A stretch of 64,000 nucleotides of DNA from Pandoraea pneumonica (lineage in GTDB: Bacteria; Pseudomonadota; Gammaproteobacteria; Burkholderiales; Burkholderiaceae), in assembly GCF_902459645.1 (NCBI RefSeq), contig NZ_CABPSK010000004.1:248001-312000 (forward strand). The letters are read 5' to 3'. Shown here in pieces: positions 56,754 to 64,000 of the stretch. How positions within the stretch are numbered: position 1 is the first letter of the stretch; every line of letters begins with the position of its first letter. The notes under the pieces are model-generated. The model saw only the letters and a program-made list of their open reading frames with translations. It made no database searches and was not told where the DNA came from. The position numbers and the translations under genes were made by a program.

Positions 56754-56977
56754 TGTTGCGTCGTTCCCAGGTGATGCGTCGCGCCGATGGAGAGTCCCGG
56801 CGTGCGCTTCATTTGTTATTGCGTTGCGTTATTTCGTTGTGCGTGGATTCTCGCCACCAAGCGATGCCAGCGCCAGCTGACATTTTTGACCGTACGCGTC
56901 CCCAATTCGGCCCACTGCCGGTATCCGCCGATCTGCAAAGCCCTGCACCGACCTGCGTCGAACGGCACGCCGTGAAA

Positions 56978-57898
56978 CTACTCCGCGTTCCGTACGGCTT
57001 GCCAGACTTTGAGCGCGTCGACCGTTTCGGCCACATCGTGCACACGCACGATCGCCGCACCCCGGTCGGCAGCACACATGGCCGCAGCCACACTGGCCAC
57101 ACGACGCTCCATCGGCGTCTGCCGTCCCGTGATTTCACCGAGCATGCGCTTGCGCGACATGCCGACAAGCAGGGGCAAACCATCGCGAGACAACACGCGC
57201 AGGTGCTTAAGCAAGGCGAGATTATGCGCAAGATTCTTGCCAAAGCCGAATCCCGGGTCGAGATATAGACGTTCCGGCGCAACACCTGCCGACAACATCG
57301 CGTCGACACGGCCATCGAGAAATGCCGCGACTTCGGTCACCACATCGGTGTAAATGGGGGCGTCCTGCATCGTTTTCGGGTCGTGCAGCATGTGCATGAT
57401 GCACAGCGCCGCCTCGCTCTCACGCACGGCGTCGACGGCTCCCGGTTGCTGGAAACCCCAGATGTCGTTAATCATGTCCGCGCCGGCAGCCAGTACCGCG
57501 CGCATCACACCCGGCTTATAGGTATCGACGGAAAGCGGAATGCCGCAGTCCCGCAGCGCTTCGACGATCGGCACCACGCGATCCAACTCTTCGGACTCCG
57601 GCAGCGCCTCGGCGCCGGGGCGGGTCGATTCACCGCCGATGTCCAGAATGTCCGCACCATCGGCGATGAGTTGCTCGGCATGGCGAAGCGCGGCGTCACG
57701 AGCGGCAAACTTGCCGCCGTCCGAGAACGAATCAGGGGTGACGTTGAGAATGCCCATGACGTGCACACGCCGTGCATCCAGTCGGAAACGCGCCCCCAGT
57801 GCCAACGTTTCGGGCAACGCTCGCGGCGAAGCGTCGGCGGCGTCGACGAAAGGCACGTCGTCAGGCGAGACTGGGGAGGATGGCAGTTCAGTGGACAT
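56978..57898 (-). CDS. folP: Dihydropteroate synthase
   Basis: The 306-residue enzyme joins p-aminobenzoate to the pterin in folate synthesis and is the target of sulfonamides. Motifs: MGILNVTPDSFSDGG, DIGGESTRPGA, and the late GMSRKRMLGEITG and RVHDVAETVDAL. The first ~35 residues are a Pro/Ser/Asp-rich extension; the family core starts at about residue 37. It lies between ftsH and glmM, the usual order. Confidence 0.94.
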   Translation of the reverse strand: MSTELPSSPVSPDDVPFVDAADASPRALPETLALGARFRLDARRVHVMGILNVTPDSFSDGGKFAARDAALRHAEQLIADGADILDIGGESTRPGAEALPESEELDRVVPIVEALRDCGIPLSVDTYKPGVMRAVLAAGADMINDIWGFQQPGAVDAVRESEAALCIMHMLHDPKTMQDAPIYTDVVTEVAAFLDGRVDAMLSAGVAPERLYLDPGFGFGKNLAHNLALLKHLRVLSRDGLPLLVGMSRKRMLGEITGRQTPMERRVASVAAAMCAADRGAAIVRVHDVAETVDALKVWQAVRNAE

Positions 57899-58105
57899 TC
57901 GAAATTCTTAGCTCGTTAGCTCGGTAAAGCCTGAAATTGGGGTGCCTGAGTGAAGCCCCTCAGAACGCCTTAGCGCCCCTCTACACCACGTATGGCCGTA
58001 ATGTTACCGGATTCACTTCACGTTTCGACCGCGGAAACACTCGGTAACACCGAATTTCGGATTTCGTGAAGCTGGCGGCCTGGCGACAATTTCAGTGCGG
58101 CAATG

Positions 58106-58135
58106 CAAAAAGGCCGGCGATTTGCCGGCCTTTTT
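58106..58135. terminator. Bidirectional terminator after ftsH
   Basis: Stem AGGCCGGC/GCCGGCCT with a five-base loop (58111-58131), flanked by A and T runs. It lies about 60 bases after the ftsH stop. Confidence 0.88.
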
Positions 58136-58196
58136 GCGGGTTACTGCTTGATATTGCTTGAATCGATGTCGTTCAACTCACCGATCGACATCCGAT

Positions 58197-60071
58197 TTAG
58201 ACGGTTGCCGGCGTGTTGCTCGGCTTGAGCGGCGGGTTGCCACCCGACGCGCCGCCACTCGACGGACCATTCTTCGGAGGACGCGGCGGGCGGCCTTCCA
58301 TGATGTCCTTAACTTGCTCGGCGTCGATCGTTTCCCAGTCCATCAGGGCCTGAGTCATCGTTTCGACCTTGTCTCGGTTGTCTTCCAGCAGCTTGCGAGC
58401 CAGTGCGTACTGTTCGTCCAGAATGCGGCGAACTTCTGCGTCGACCTTCTGCTGCGTGGCTTCCGACACCGACTTAGCCGACATGCGGCCGAACATCGAG
58501 TCCTGCTCGGTATCGACGTAGACCATCGGGCCCAACGCGTCCGACATGCCGTAACGGGTCACCATGTCGCGCGCCAGCTTCGTAGCACGCTCGAAGTCGT
58601 TGGAAGCGCCCGTCGACATCTTGTTCAGGAACACTTCTTCGGCTGCACGACCGCCAAACAGCATGGCGATCTGGATGAGCATCGTGTCGCGATACTCGGA
58701 GTACTTGTCGTGCTCCGGCAACTGCATCGTCACGCCCAGCGCCCAGCCGCGCGGAATGATCGTCACCTTGTGCACCGGATCGGCGCCCGGCAGCGACATC
58801 GCCACCACTGCGTGACCCGACTCGTGGTAAGCCGTCGCCTTGCGCTCTTCATCGCGCATGACAGCCGACTTACGCTCCGGACCCATGAAGATCTTGTCCT
58901 TCGCATCTTCGAAGTCGAGCATCTCAACGATGCGCTTGTTGCGACGTGCGGCGAACAGTGCGGCTTCGTTCACGAGGTTCGCAAGATCGGCACCCGACAT
59001 CCCCGGCGTGCCACGCGCGATCACCGAAGCGTCGACGTCGTTGGAGATCGGCACCTTGCGCAGGTGAACCTTCAGAATTTGTTCGCGGCCACGGATATCC
59101 GGCAGACCGACGTAGACCTGACGGTCGAAACGGCCCGGACGCAGCAGCGCCTTGTCCAGCACGTCCGAACGGTTGGTCGCAGCAATCACGATGACGCCCG
59201 AATTAGCTTCGAAACCGTCCATCTCGACGAGCATCTGGTTCAACGTCTGCTCGCGTTCGTCGTTACCGCCGCCCATACCGGCGCCACGATGACGGCCGAC
59301 CGCGTCGATTTCGTCGATGAACACGATACACGGCGACTGCTTCTTGGCGTTTTCGAACATGTCGCGGACGCGGGCAGCACCCACACCGACAAACATTTCA
59401 ACGAAGTCCGAACCGGAAATGCTGAAGAACGGCACCTTCGCTTCGCCAGCAATGGCGCGCGCCAGCAACGTCTTACCGGTCCCCGGCGGGCCGACCAGCA
59501 GCACACCGCGCGGGATACGACCGCCCAACTTTTGGAATTTCTGAGGATCTTTCAAGAAATCGACGATTTCGCCGACTTCATATTTGGCTTCGTCGCAGCC
59601 CGCGACGTCAGCAAATGTGACCGGATTGGCATTCTCGTCGATGAGACGCGCGCGGGATTTGCCGAAGGAGAAGGCACCACCCTTACCGCCGCCCTGCATC
59701 TGCCGCATCATGTAGAACCAGAAGCCGATGATCAGCAGCGTCGGTCCAAGATAGTAGAGCGCGGACATCAGCACGTTCGGCTCGTCGTCGGCCTTACCCG
59801 AGACTTGCACGCCGTACTTCATGAGATCGCCCACCATCCAAATGTCGCCCGGCGACACGATGCTGTATTTCTGGCCGTCGCTCGGCGTCACCTGAAGGCT
59901 ACGCCCTTGCACTATCACGTTCTTGATTTTGCCGTTCTTGGCATCGTCCATGAACTGGGAGTACGTCACGCCCTCCTGGACGTGCGGCTTGTCGAACTGT
60001 TTAAAAACAGTAAACAAGACCAGCGCGATGACTAACCACACCGCCGCTTTGGAAAACATATTATTGTTCAA
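58197..60071 (-). CDS. ftsH: ATP-dependent zinc metalloprotease FtsH
   Basis: The 624-residue membrane protease degrades membrane and short-lived cytoplasmic proteins such as LpxC and sigma-32. Two transmembrane helices (about 8-24 and 102-121) flank a small periplasmic domain. The AAA domain has Walker A GPPGTGKT (194-201), Walker [12 protein letters not shown] and the second-region arginines. The zinc site is HESGH (416-420). A TTG at 60071 is taken as the start because AAGGAG lies seven bases before it; the next ATG four codons in is too far from that site. rlmE lies upstream on the same strand, 119 bases away. Confidence 0.95.
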   Translation of the reverse strand: MNNNMFSKAAVWLVIALVLFTVFKQFDKPHVQEGVTYSQFMDDAKNGKIKNVIVQGRSLQVTPSDGQKYSIVSPGDIWMVGDLMKYGVQVSGKADDEPNVLMSALYYLGPTLLIIGFWFYMMRQMQGGGKGGAFSFGKSRARLIDENANPVTFADVAGCDEAKYEVGEIVDFLKDPQKFQKLGGRIPRGVLLVGPPGTGKTLLARAIAGEAKVPFFSISGSDFVEMFVGVGAARVRDMFENAKKQSPCIVFIDEIDAVGRHRGAGMGGGNDEREQTLNQMLVEMDGFEANSGVIVIAATNRSDVLDKALLRPGRFDRQVYVGLPDIRGREQILKVHLRKVPISNDVDASVIARGTPGMSGADLANLVNEAALFAARRNKRIVEMLDFEDAKDKIFMGPERKSAVMRDEERKATAYHESGHAVVAMSLPGADPVHKVTIIPRGWALGVTMQLPEHDKYSEYRDTMLIQIAMLFGGRAAEEVFLNKMSTGASNDFERATKLARDMVTRYGMSDALGPMVYVDTEQDSMFGRMSAKSVSEATQQKVDAEVRRILDEQYALARKLLEDNRDKVETMTQALMDWETIDAEQVKDIMEGRPPRPPKNGPSSGGASGGNPPLKPSNTPATV

Positions 60072-60190
60072 AGCGTTGCTCCTTCATGAAATCGCTTCGC
60101 GCCAGGAATTCATTCTAATCCACTCGCAGGCGCACCGCCATAGTGATTCTTTACCGCCACCATAGCGCCAGTGCGCTGGTTTGACGGGCA

Positions 60191-60841
60191 TCAAGCCGGA
60201 TTTTTCAAACCCCGACCCAGAATGAAAGTTTCGGAAGATTTGTCGCGGGACGCCTTGGGCTTGCGCGGCGCCACGGTTTTGAACTGGCGTTTGAATTTTT
60301 CGACAATTTGGCTATAGCCACTGCCGTGGAAACATTTGACCAGTAACGCCCCTTCCGGTTTCAAGTGCCGTTGAGAGAAATCCAGCGCGAGATCGCAAAT
60401 ATGCTCGATCCGCGCCGCATCTGCCATCGCGACACCTGACAAATTGGGGGCCATGTCCGAAAGTACAAGGTCTACTTTGCGTCCCGCCACAATTTCTTCG
60501 AGCTGCGCGAGCACGCTGTCTTCGCGGAAGTCGCCTTGCAGGAAAGTCACGTCAGCAATCGGGTCCATCGGCAGGATATCCAGCGCGATGATCGTGCCAT
60601 TGATGCCGCCGTCGGCGCGCTTACCCGCCGCAAGCTTGTTGCGGGCGTACTGACTCCAACTGCCCGGGGTTGCCCCCAGGTCGACAATCACCTGACCGGG
60701 CTTGATCAGCCGGTCCTGCTCATCGATCTCCTTGAGTTTGTACGCTGCGCGGGCCCGATAGCCCTCTCGCTGCGCCATTTTGACGTAGGGATCGTTGATG
60801 TGATCGTGCAGCCAAGCGTGGCTGAAACGGTTTTTTGCCAT
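60191..60841 (-). CDS. rlmE: 23S rRNA 2'-O-ribose methyltransferase RlmE (FtsJ)
   Basis: The 216-residue enzyme methylates U2552 of 23S rRNA in E. coli. The SAM motif reads [16 protein letters not shown], with Thr and Ser where E. coli has Ala and Gly. The K-D-K-E tetrad can be traced: Lys in [10 protein letters not shown], Asp in VLSDMAPN, Lys in [10 protein letters not shown] and Glu in SSETFILG. It is divergent from yhbY and upstream of ftsH, the conserved arrangement. Confidence 0.93.
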   Translation of the reverse strand: MAKNRFSHAWLHDHINDPYVKMAQREGYRARAAYKLKEIDEQDRLIKPGQVIVDLGATPGSWSQYARNKLAAGKRADGGINGTIIALDILPMDPIADVTFLQGDFREDSVLAQLEEIVAGRKVDLVLSDMAPNLSGVAMADAARIEHICDLALDFSQRHLKPEGALLVKCFHGSGYSQIVEKFKRQFKTVAPRKPKASRDKSSETFILGRGLKNPA

Positions 60842-60989
60842 AATTCTTCAAAAACACTGCGAATTTGCAGGATAATACGCCCTTGCGCGCCCAAAATGCT
60901 GAGTCGGACCTGCCCCTGGCAGAAGCTCCGGCACCCGCCATCAGGCGCATTCTTCTTCGTTTGTCTCGTTTGTCTCTCGTCTGTCTTCT

Positions 60990-61490
60990 ATGTCTGCTTT
61001 GACCCTGACCCCGGCGCAACGCGCCGACCTGCGCTCCGCCGCCCATGCGCTGAACCCCGTCGTTCTGATCGGCGCCGACGGCTTGACGCCTGCGGTGCTC
61101 AAGGAAATCGACGGCGCCCTGAAGGCCCACGAACTGATCAAAGTGCGTGTCTTCGGTGACGAACGCGACGCGCGCATCGCCATTTACGAATCCATCTGCG
61201 ACCAACTCGGTGCAGCGCCGGTACAACACATCGGCAAACTGCTCGTGTTGTACCGTCCGACTCCGGACGAAGACGACACCCCGGTGCGCGCACGTACCGG
61301 TGGTACCGGCGCAACGGTCAAGGGCCGCGCACCGCGCACCGTGACGGTCGTCAAGAACAGCCCAAACTCCGGGCGCCGCCCCGCCGTCAAGAAGGTGACC
61401 GTGCGCGGTAACGAGCGCATGACCGCCGGCGGTATCGTCAAGAAAGCCAAGAAGCGTCAGACGAGCGTCAAGCGTCAGCGTAACGACTAA
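60990..61490 (+). CDS. yhbY: YhbY-type CRM-domain RNA-binding protein
   Basis: The 166-residue protein has an N-terminal CRM domain (about residues 3-95: LTPAQRADLRSAAHALNPVV, then LIGADGLTPAVLKEID), which binds pre-50S ribosomal particles. E. coli YhbY is only ~97 residues; here a ~70-residue Lys/Arg/Thr-rich tail follows and would add RNA affinity. Extended YhbY proteins are common in Burkholderiales. Divergent from rlmE, followed by a strong terminator. Confidence 0.9.
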   Translation: MSALTLTPAQRADLRSAAHALNPVVLIGADGLTPAVLKEIDGALKAHELIKVRVFGDERDARIAIYESICDQLGAAPVQHIGKLLVLYRPTPDEDDTPVRARTGGTGATVKGRAPRTVTVVKNSPNSGRRPAVKKVTVRGNERMTAGGIVKKAKKRQTSVKRQRND

Positions 61491-61583
61491 TTCGGACTGA
61501 CGGCGGCCGAAGCACACGCAACACCGCTTCGCCGCAGACTGGGACAGTGGTTCGTTTTCACAATTCCACTCGCCCCTAAAAAC

Positions 61584-61615
61584 AACGCGCCCGCACAATG
61601 TCGGGCGCGTTTTTT
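61584..61615. terminator. Terminator after yhbY
   Basis: Stem AACGCGCCCG/CGGGCGCGTT with an eight-base loop (61584-61611), followed by a T-run on the plus strand. Some A residues on the left may let it act on the convergent DUF4149 gene too. Confidence 0.88.
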
Positions 61616-61672
61616 ATTGGGCAGCGAGGCAAAACAATCGATAGGATTGCCCGCCCTCGCCGCCTGCGGTAT

Positions 61673-62182
61673 TTATCCGCGCACGGGCTGGCGCCAGATC
61701 AACGCCACGCCCAGCAAACTCTGCAACAAATAAATGGCACTGGAAATGCCGTGCAACATGCCGAAGCGCGCGGCAAAAGGCGATTGCCCGATTTCCACGC
61801 CGGAAGCTTCTGCCGCCGCCCGCAATTCCGCCATGAACGGCTGCAATGCGAACCAGCTGATCAGCACGCAAACCATCATCGCCACCGCCAGCCAACGCAG
61901 GCTGCGATAGCGTTTTGCGGCCTGTTCATCGGCGCTGCGCGACACCAGCGCCGTCGCCAGCCAGACCAACAGCACGCCGCAAACGAGGCTCAGCCACGCC
62001 TGCGTGTGAAAAAGTCGGCCCGCGACTGTGCCGGCCATCGTGCGCGATTCCAACACTGCGAACAGCGTCGGCGCGACGATGTAGCCGATAGCCCATTGGC
62101 TGCCGCACCAGAGCGTTGCCACCATCCGGAACAACCGTTCCAGTCTGGGTGCGCCCTGGGTCGACGCCACGGAAGACGTCAT
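61673..62182 (-). CDS. DUF4149-family membrane protein
   Basis: The 169-residue product has four hydrophobic helices (near residues 15-35, 60-80, 95-118, 145-163) and the DUF4149 pattern: WCGSQWAIGYIVAPTLFAVL, then GRLFHTQAWLSL, and a late FGMLHGISSAIYLLQSLLG. Function is unknown. The ATG at 62182 is separated from the greA TGA by one base; one at 62200 would overlap greA. It belongs with greA and carB on the same strand. Confidence 0.85.
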   Translation of the reverse strand: MTSSVASTQGAPRLERLFRMVATLWCGSQWAIGYIVAPTLFAVLESRTMAGTVAGRLFHTQAWLSLVCGVLLVWLATALVSRSADEQAAKRYRSLRWLAVAMMVCVLISWFALQPFMAELRAAAEASGVEIGQSPFAARFGMLHGISSAIYLLQSLLGVALIWRQPVRG

Positions 62183-62183
62183 C

Positions 62184-62660
62184 TCAGACGTAGCGGACAT
62201 CGATGATCTCGTACTCACGCACGCCGCTCGGGGCCTGCACTTCGGCCACATCGCCTGCATGCTTGCCAATGAGCGCACGCGCGATCGGCGAACTCACCGA
62301 AATCTTGCCGTGCTCCAGGTCTGCTTCGTCGTCGCCGACGATTTGATACAGCACCGTGCCGCCGTTATCGAGATCTTCAAGTTCGACGGTCGCGGCGAAG
62401 ACCACGCGGCCTTCGGCATCAAGTGCCGCCGGGTCGATGATCTGCGCAGCCGACAGCTTCGATTCGAGGTCCTGAATGCGACCTTCGATGAAACCCTGCT
62501 TTTCCTTGGCGGCGTCGTATTCGGCATTTTCCGACAGATCGCCTTGCGCACGGGCTTCCGAGATCGCAATGATCACGGCCGGACGCTCAATGGTCTTCAG
62601 GCGGTGCAGCTCATCCTTGAGCAGCTCGGCGCCCCGCTTGGTCAGAGGAATGGTACTCAT
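62184..62660 (-). CDS. greA: Transcription elongation factor GreA
   Basis: The 158-residue factor rescues stalled RNA polymerase by stimulating transcript cleavage. The N-terminal coiled coil starts [20 protein letters not shown] and has the acidic tip [20 protein letters not shown] with the catalytic D/E pair. The C-terminal FKBP-like domain ends in [18 protein letters not shown] and [15 protein letters not shown]. It has its own promoter candidate about 100 bases upstream. Start at ATG 62660 gives the usual length. Confidence 0.96.
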   Translation of the reverse strand: MSTIPLTKRGAELLKDELHRLKTIERPAVIIAISEARAQGDLSENAEYDAAKEKQGFIEGRIQDLESKLSAAQIIDPAALDAEGRVVFAATVELEDLDNGGTVLYQIVGDDEADLEHGKISVSSPIARALIGKHAGDVAEVQAPSGVREYEIIDVRYV

Positions 62661-62970
62661 GCGCGTTGTTCCGAAAGACAAAAAAATTGCCGCAGCAAAG
62701 CCGCATTCGCACTTTTTGCGAACGCCGCTTGACCGCGGCTGTGACACCTATATGGCGTAAGTGTAGCAGACTTGCCGTAGCTGCCAATCCAGTCACGCGT
62801 CGGGTTTCGACCGGTGACGAATCGCGCGGCAATCCGCCTCACATAATGCATTTGGCGCGTAGGCCAGGGATGGGTTCCCGAGACTACGCGCCATTTTTTG
62901 CGACATCGCCCGATGCGGCCTGAACCGCGCCGGGCTTATCGCCTGTGGCTATCCCGCCACTCCCCGCCGA
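62661..62970. other. carB-greA intergenic region
   Basis: 310 bases without a gene. It contains a promoter for greA; no terminator for carB was found, so read-through from carB is possible. Confidence 0.5.
62760..62787 (-). promoter_or_regulatory. Candidate greA promoter
   Basis: TTGGCA (62787-62782) and TACACT (62765-62760), spaced by 16 bases on the minus strand. The leader to greA would be about 93 bases. Confidence 0.5.
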
Positions 62971-64000
62971 TTACGACTGTGCGGGCAGTTGAGCGTGCAG
63001 GCTTTGCAGGTCGTAGACCTCCAGGTTCTGCAAGTACTTCAGACCTTCCACCGCAGCGCGGGCGCCCGAGATCGTCGTGTAGTACGTGACCTTGTGCGCT
63101 TGCGCCGTCATGCGGATCGAGCGCGAGTCGGCAATCGCCGTACGCGTTTCGTCCACCGTGGTGAACACCAGAGCAATCTCGCCGTTCTTGATCATGTCGA
63201 CAATGTGCGGACGGCCGTCCTTCACCTTGTTGACCACGCGCACCGGGATGCCAGCGGCTTCAATCGCCGCCGCCGTGCCGCGCGTCGCGACAATCGGGTA
63301 ACCCAGCGCGTGCAGCATGCGGGCCACTTCGACCGCGCGCGGCTTGTCCGCGTCCTTGACCGTGAGCAGCACCGTGCCCGACGCAGGCAGACGCGAACCC
63401 GCAGCCAGTTGCGACTTGAAGAGCGCTTCGCCGAATGTACGGCCCACGCCCATCACTTCACCCGTCGAGCGCATTTCCGGTCCAAGCACCGGGTCGACGC
63501 CCGGGAACTTCACGAACGGGAACACGGCTTCCTTCACGCTGAAGTACGGCGGCGAGACTTCGCTCGTCACGCCTTGCTCCTTGAGCGTCTGACCGACCAT
63601 CGCACGTGCGGCGATCTTGGCCAACTGACGGCCGGTGGCCTTCGAGACGTACGGCACCGTACGCGATGCACGCGGGTTCACTTCGAGCACGTAGATCGTG
63701 TCGACGCCGTTGCCTTGTTGAATCGCGAACTGCACGTTCATCAGGCCGACCACGTTCAGCGCGCGCGCCATTGCAGCCGTCTGACGCTTGAGTTCAGCGA
63801 CCGTTTCCGCCGACAGCGAGTACGGCGGCAGCGAGCAGGCCGAGTCGCCCGAGTGCACGCCGGCTTGTTCGATGTGCTCCATCACGCCGCCGATATAGAC
63901 ATCGGTGCCGTCCGAGATGCAGTCGACGTCGCATTCGATCGCGTCGTCGAGGAAGCGGTCGAGCAGCACCGGGCTGTCGTGGCTCACCTTGACGGCTTCG
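62971..64000 (-). CDS. carB: Carbamoyl-phosphate synthase large subunit, C-terminal part (5' end outside window)
   Basis: About 343 C-terminal residues are present; the frame is open to the right edge. The fragment has the end of the second ATP-grasp domain, with FLDDAIECDVD, YVLEVNPRASRTVPYVSKATG (in part: LEVNPRASRTVPYVSKA), and then the ~140-residue methylglyoxal-synthase-like allosteric domain with ARMLHALGYPIVATRGTA. CarAB makes carbamoyl phosphate for arginine and pyrimidine synthesis; the last domain binds UMP and ornithine in E. coli. greA is downstream. Confidence 0.96.
   Translation of the reverse strand, partial: EAVKVSHDSPVLLDRFLDDAIECDVDCISDGTDVYIGGVMEHIEQAGVHSGDSACSLPPYSLSAETVAELKRQTAAMARALNVVGLMNVQFAIQQGNGVDTIYVLEVNPRASRTVPYVSKATGRQLAKIAARAMVGQTLKEQGVTSEVSPPYFSVKEAVFPFVKFPGVDPVLGPEMRSTGEVMGVGRTFGEALFKSQLAAGSRLPASGTVLLTVKDADKPRAVEVARMLHALGYPIVATRGTAAAIEAAGIPVRVVNKVKDGRPHIVDMIKNGEIALVFTTVDETRTAIADSRSIRMTAQAHKVTYYTTISGARAAVEGLKYLQNLEVYDLQSLHAQLPAQS

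Noticed and set aside
58158-60035. 625-codon frame antisense to ftsH
   Set aside because: Shadow of ftsH with no recognisable motif.

Overview
The window is a high-GC bacterial chromosome segment whose gene order (carB-greA, yhbY/rlmE-ftsH-folP-glmM, pstSCAB-phoU-phoB-phoR, ppk/ppx) and products point to a betaproteobacterium of the Burkholderiaceae. A Pandoraea-like genome fits best, but the genus is an inference from gene content and not proven. It carries about 53 protein genes, two tRNAs and a dozen recognisable terminators. No insertion sequence, prophage or CRISPR array is visible.

Layout. 1-7,720: end of a homoserine kinase gene, a BPSS1780-type membrane protein, a UvrD helicase, valS and galU. 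7,741-10,196: a TusA-like sulfur carrier, a Nudix hydrolase and a ClC chloride/proton antiporter. 10,201-13,679: a four-gene minus-strand unit (MFS transporter, class II aldolase, small tautomerase, threonine aldolase). 13,924-16,548: alaS. 16,793-18,016: a lone CaiB-family CoA-transferase.

18,142-34,553 is the most distinctive part. One minus-strand operon of 13 genes encodes a GntR/UTRA regulator, a complete branched-chain-type ABC importer, a two-subunit aconitase-like hydro-lyase, an ATP-dependent hydantoinase pair (HyuB, HyuA), an isochorismatase-fold protein, an FAD oxidoreductase and an isocitrate-lyase-like C-C lyase. Several neighbouring genes overlap by ATGA. A porin and a helix-turn-helix regulator lie just upstream. 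A 31-bp dyad occurs both at the gntR promoter and in the porin/regulator gap, so operon and porin look co-regulated. The enzyme set reads as uptake, ring opening, hydration and C-C cleavage of an unknown imide- or polycarboxylate-like substrate.

34,654-39,286: HD hydrolase, tRNA-Arg(CCU), small hypothetical genes in AT-richer DNA, a degenerate glycosyltransferase-like protein, a WbuC-type cupin and rpsU. 39,813-44,023: a second porin, a Lys/Ala/Pro-tailed basic protein, tRNA-Pro(UGG), a SixA-like phosphatase and an OlsB-like acyltransferase. 44,190-54,943: a phosphate and polyphosphate block in which ppx and ppk diverge from a gap holding two Pho-box-like sites, followed by the full pstSCAB-phoU-phoB-phoR operon. 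55,410-64,000: conserved housekeeping genes glmM, folP, ftsH, rlmE, yhbY, a DUF4149 membrane protein, greA and the C-terminal part of carB, which runs off the right edge.
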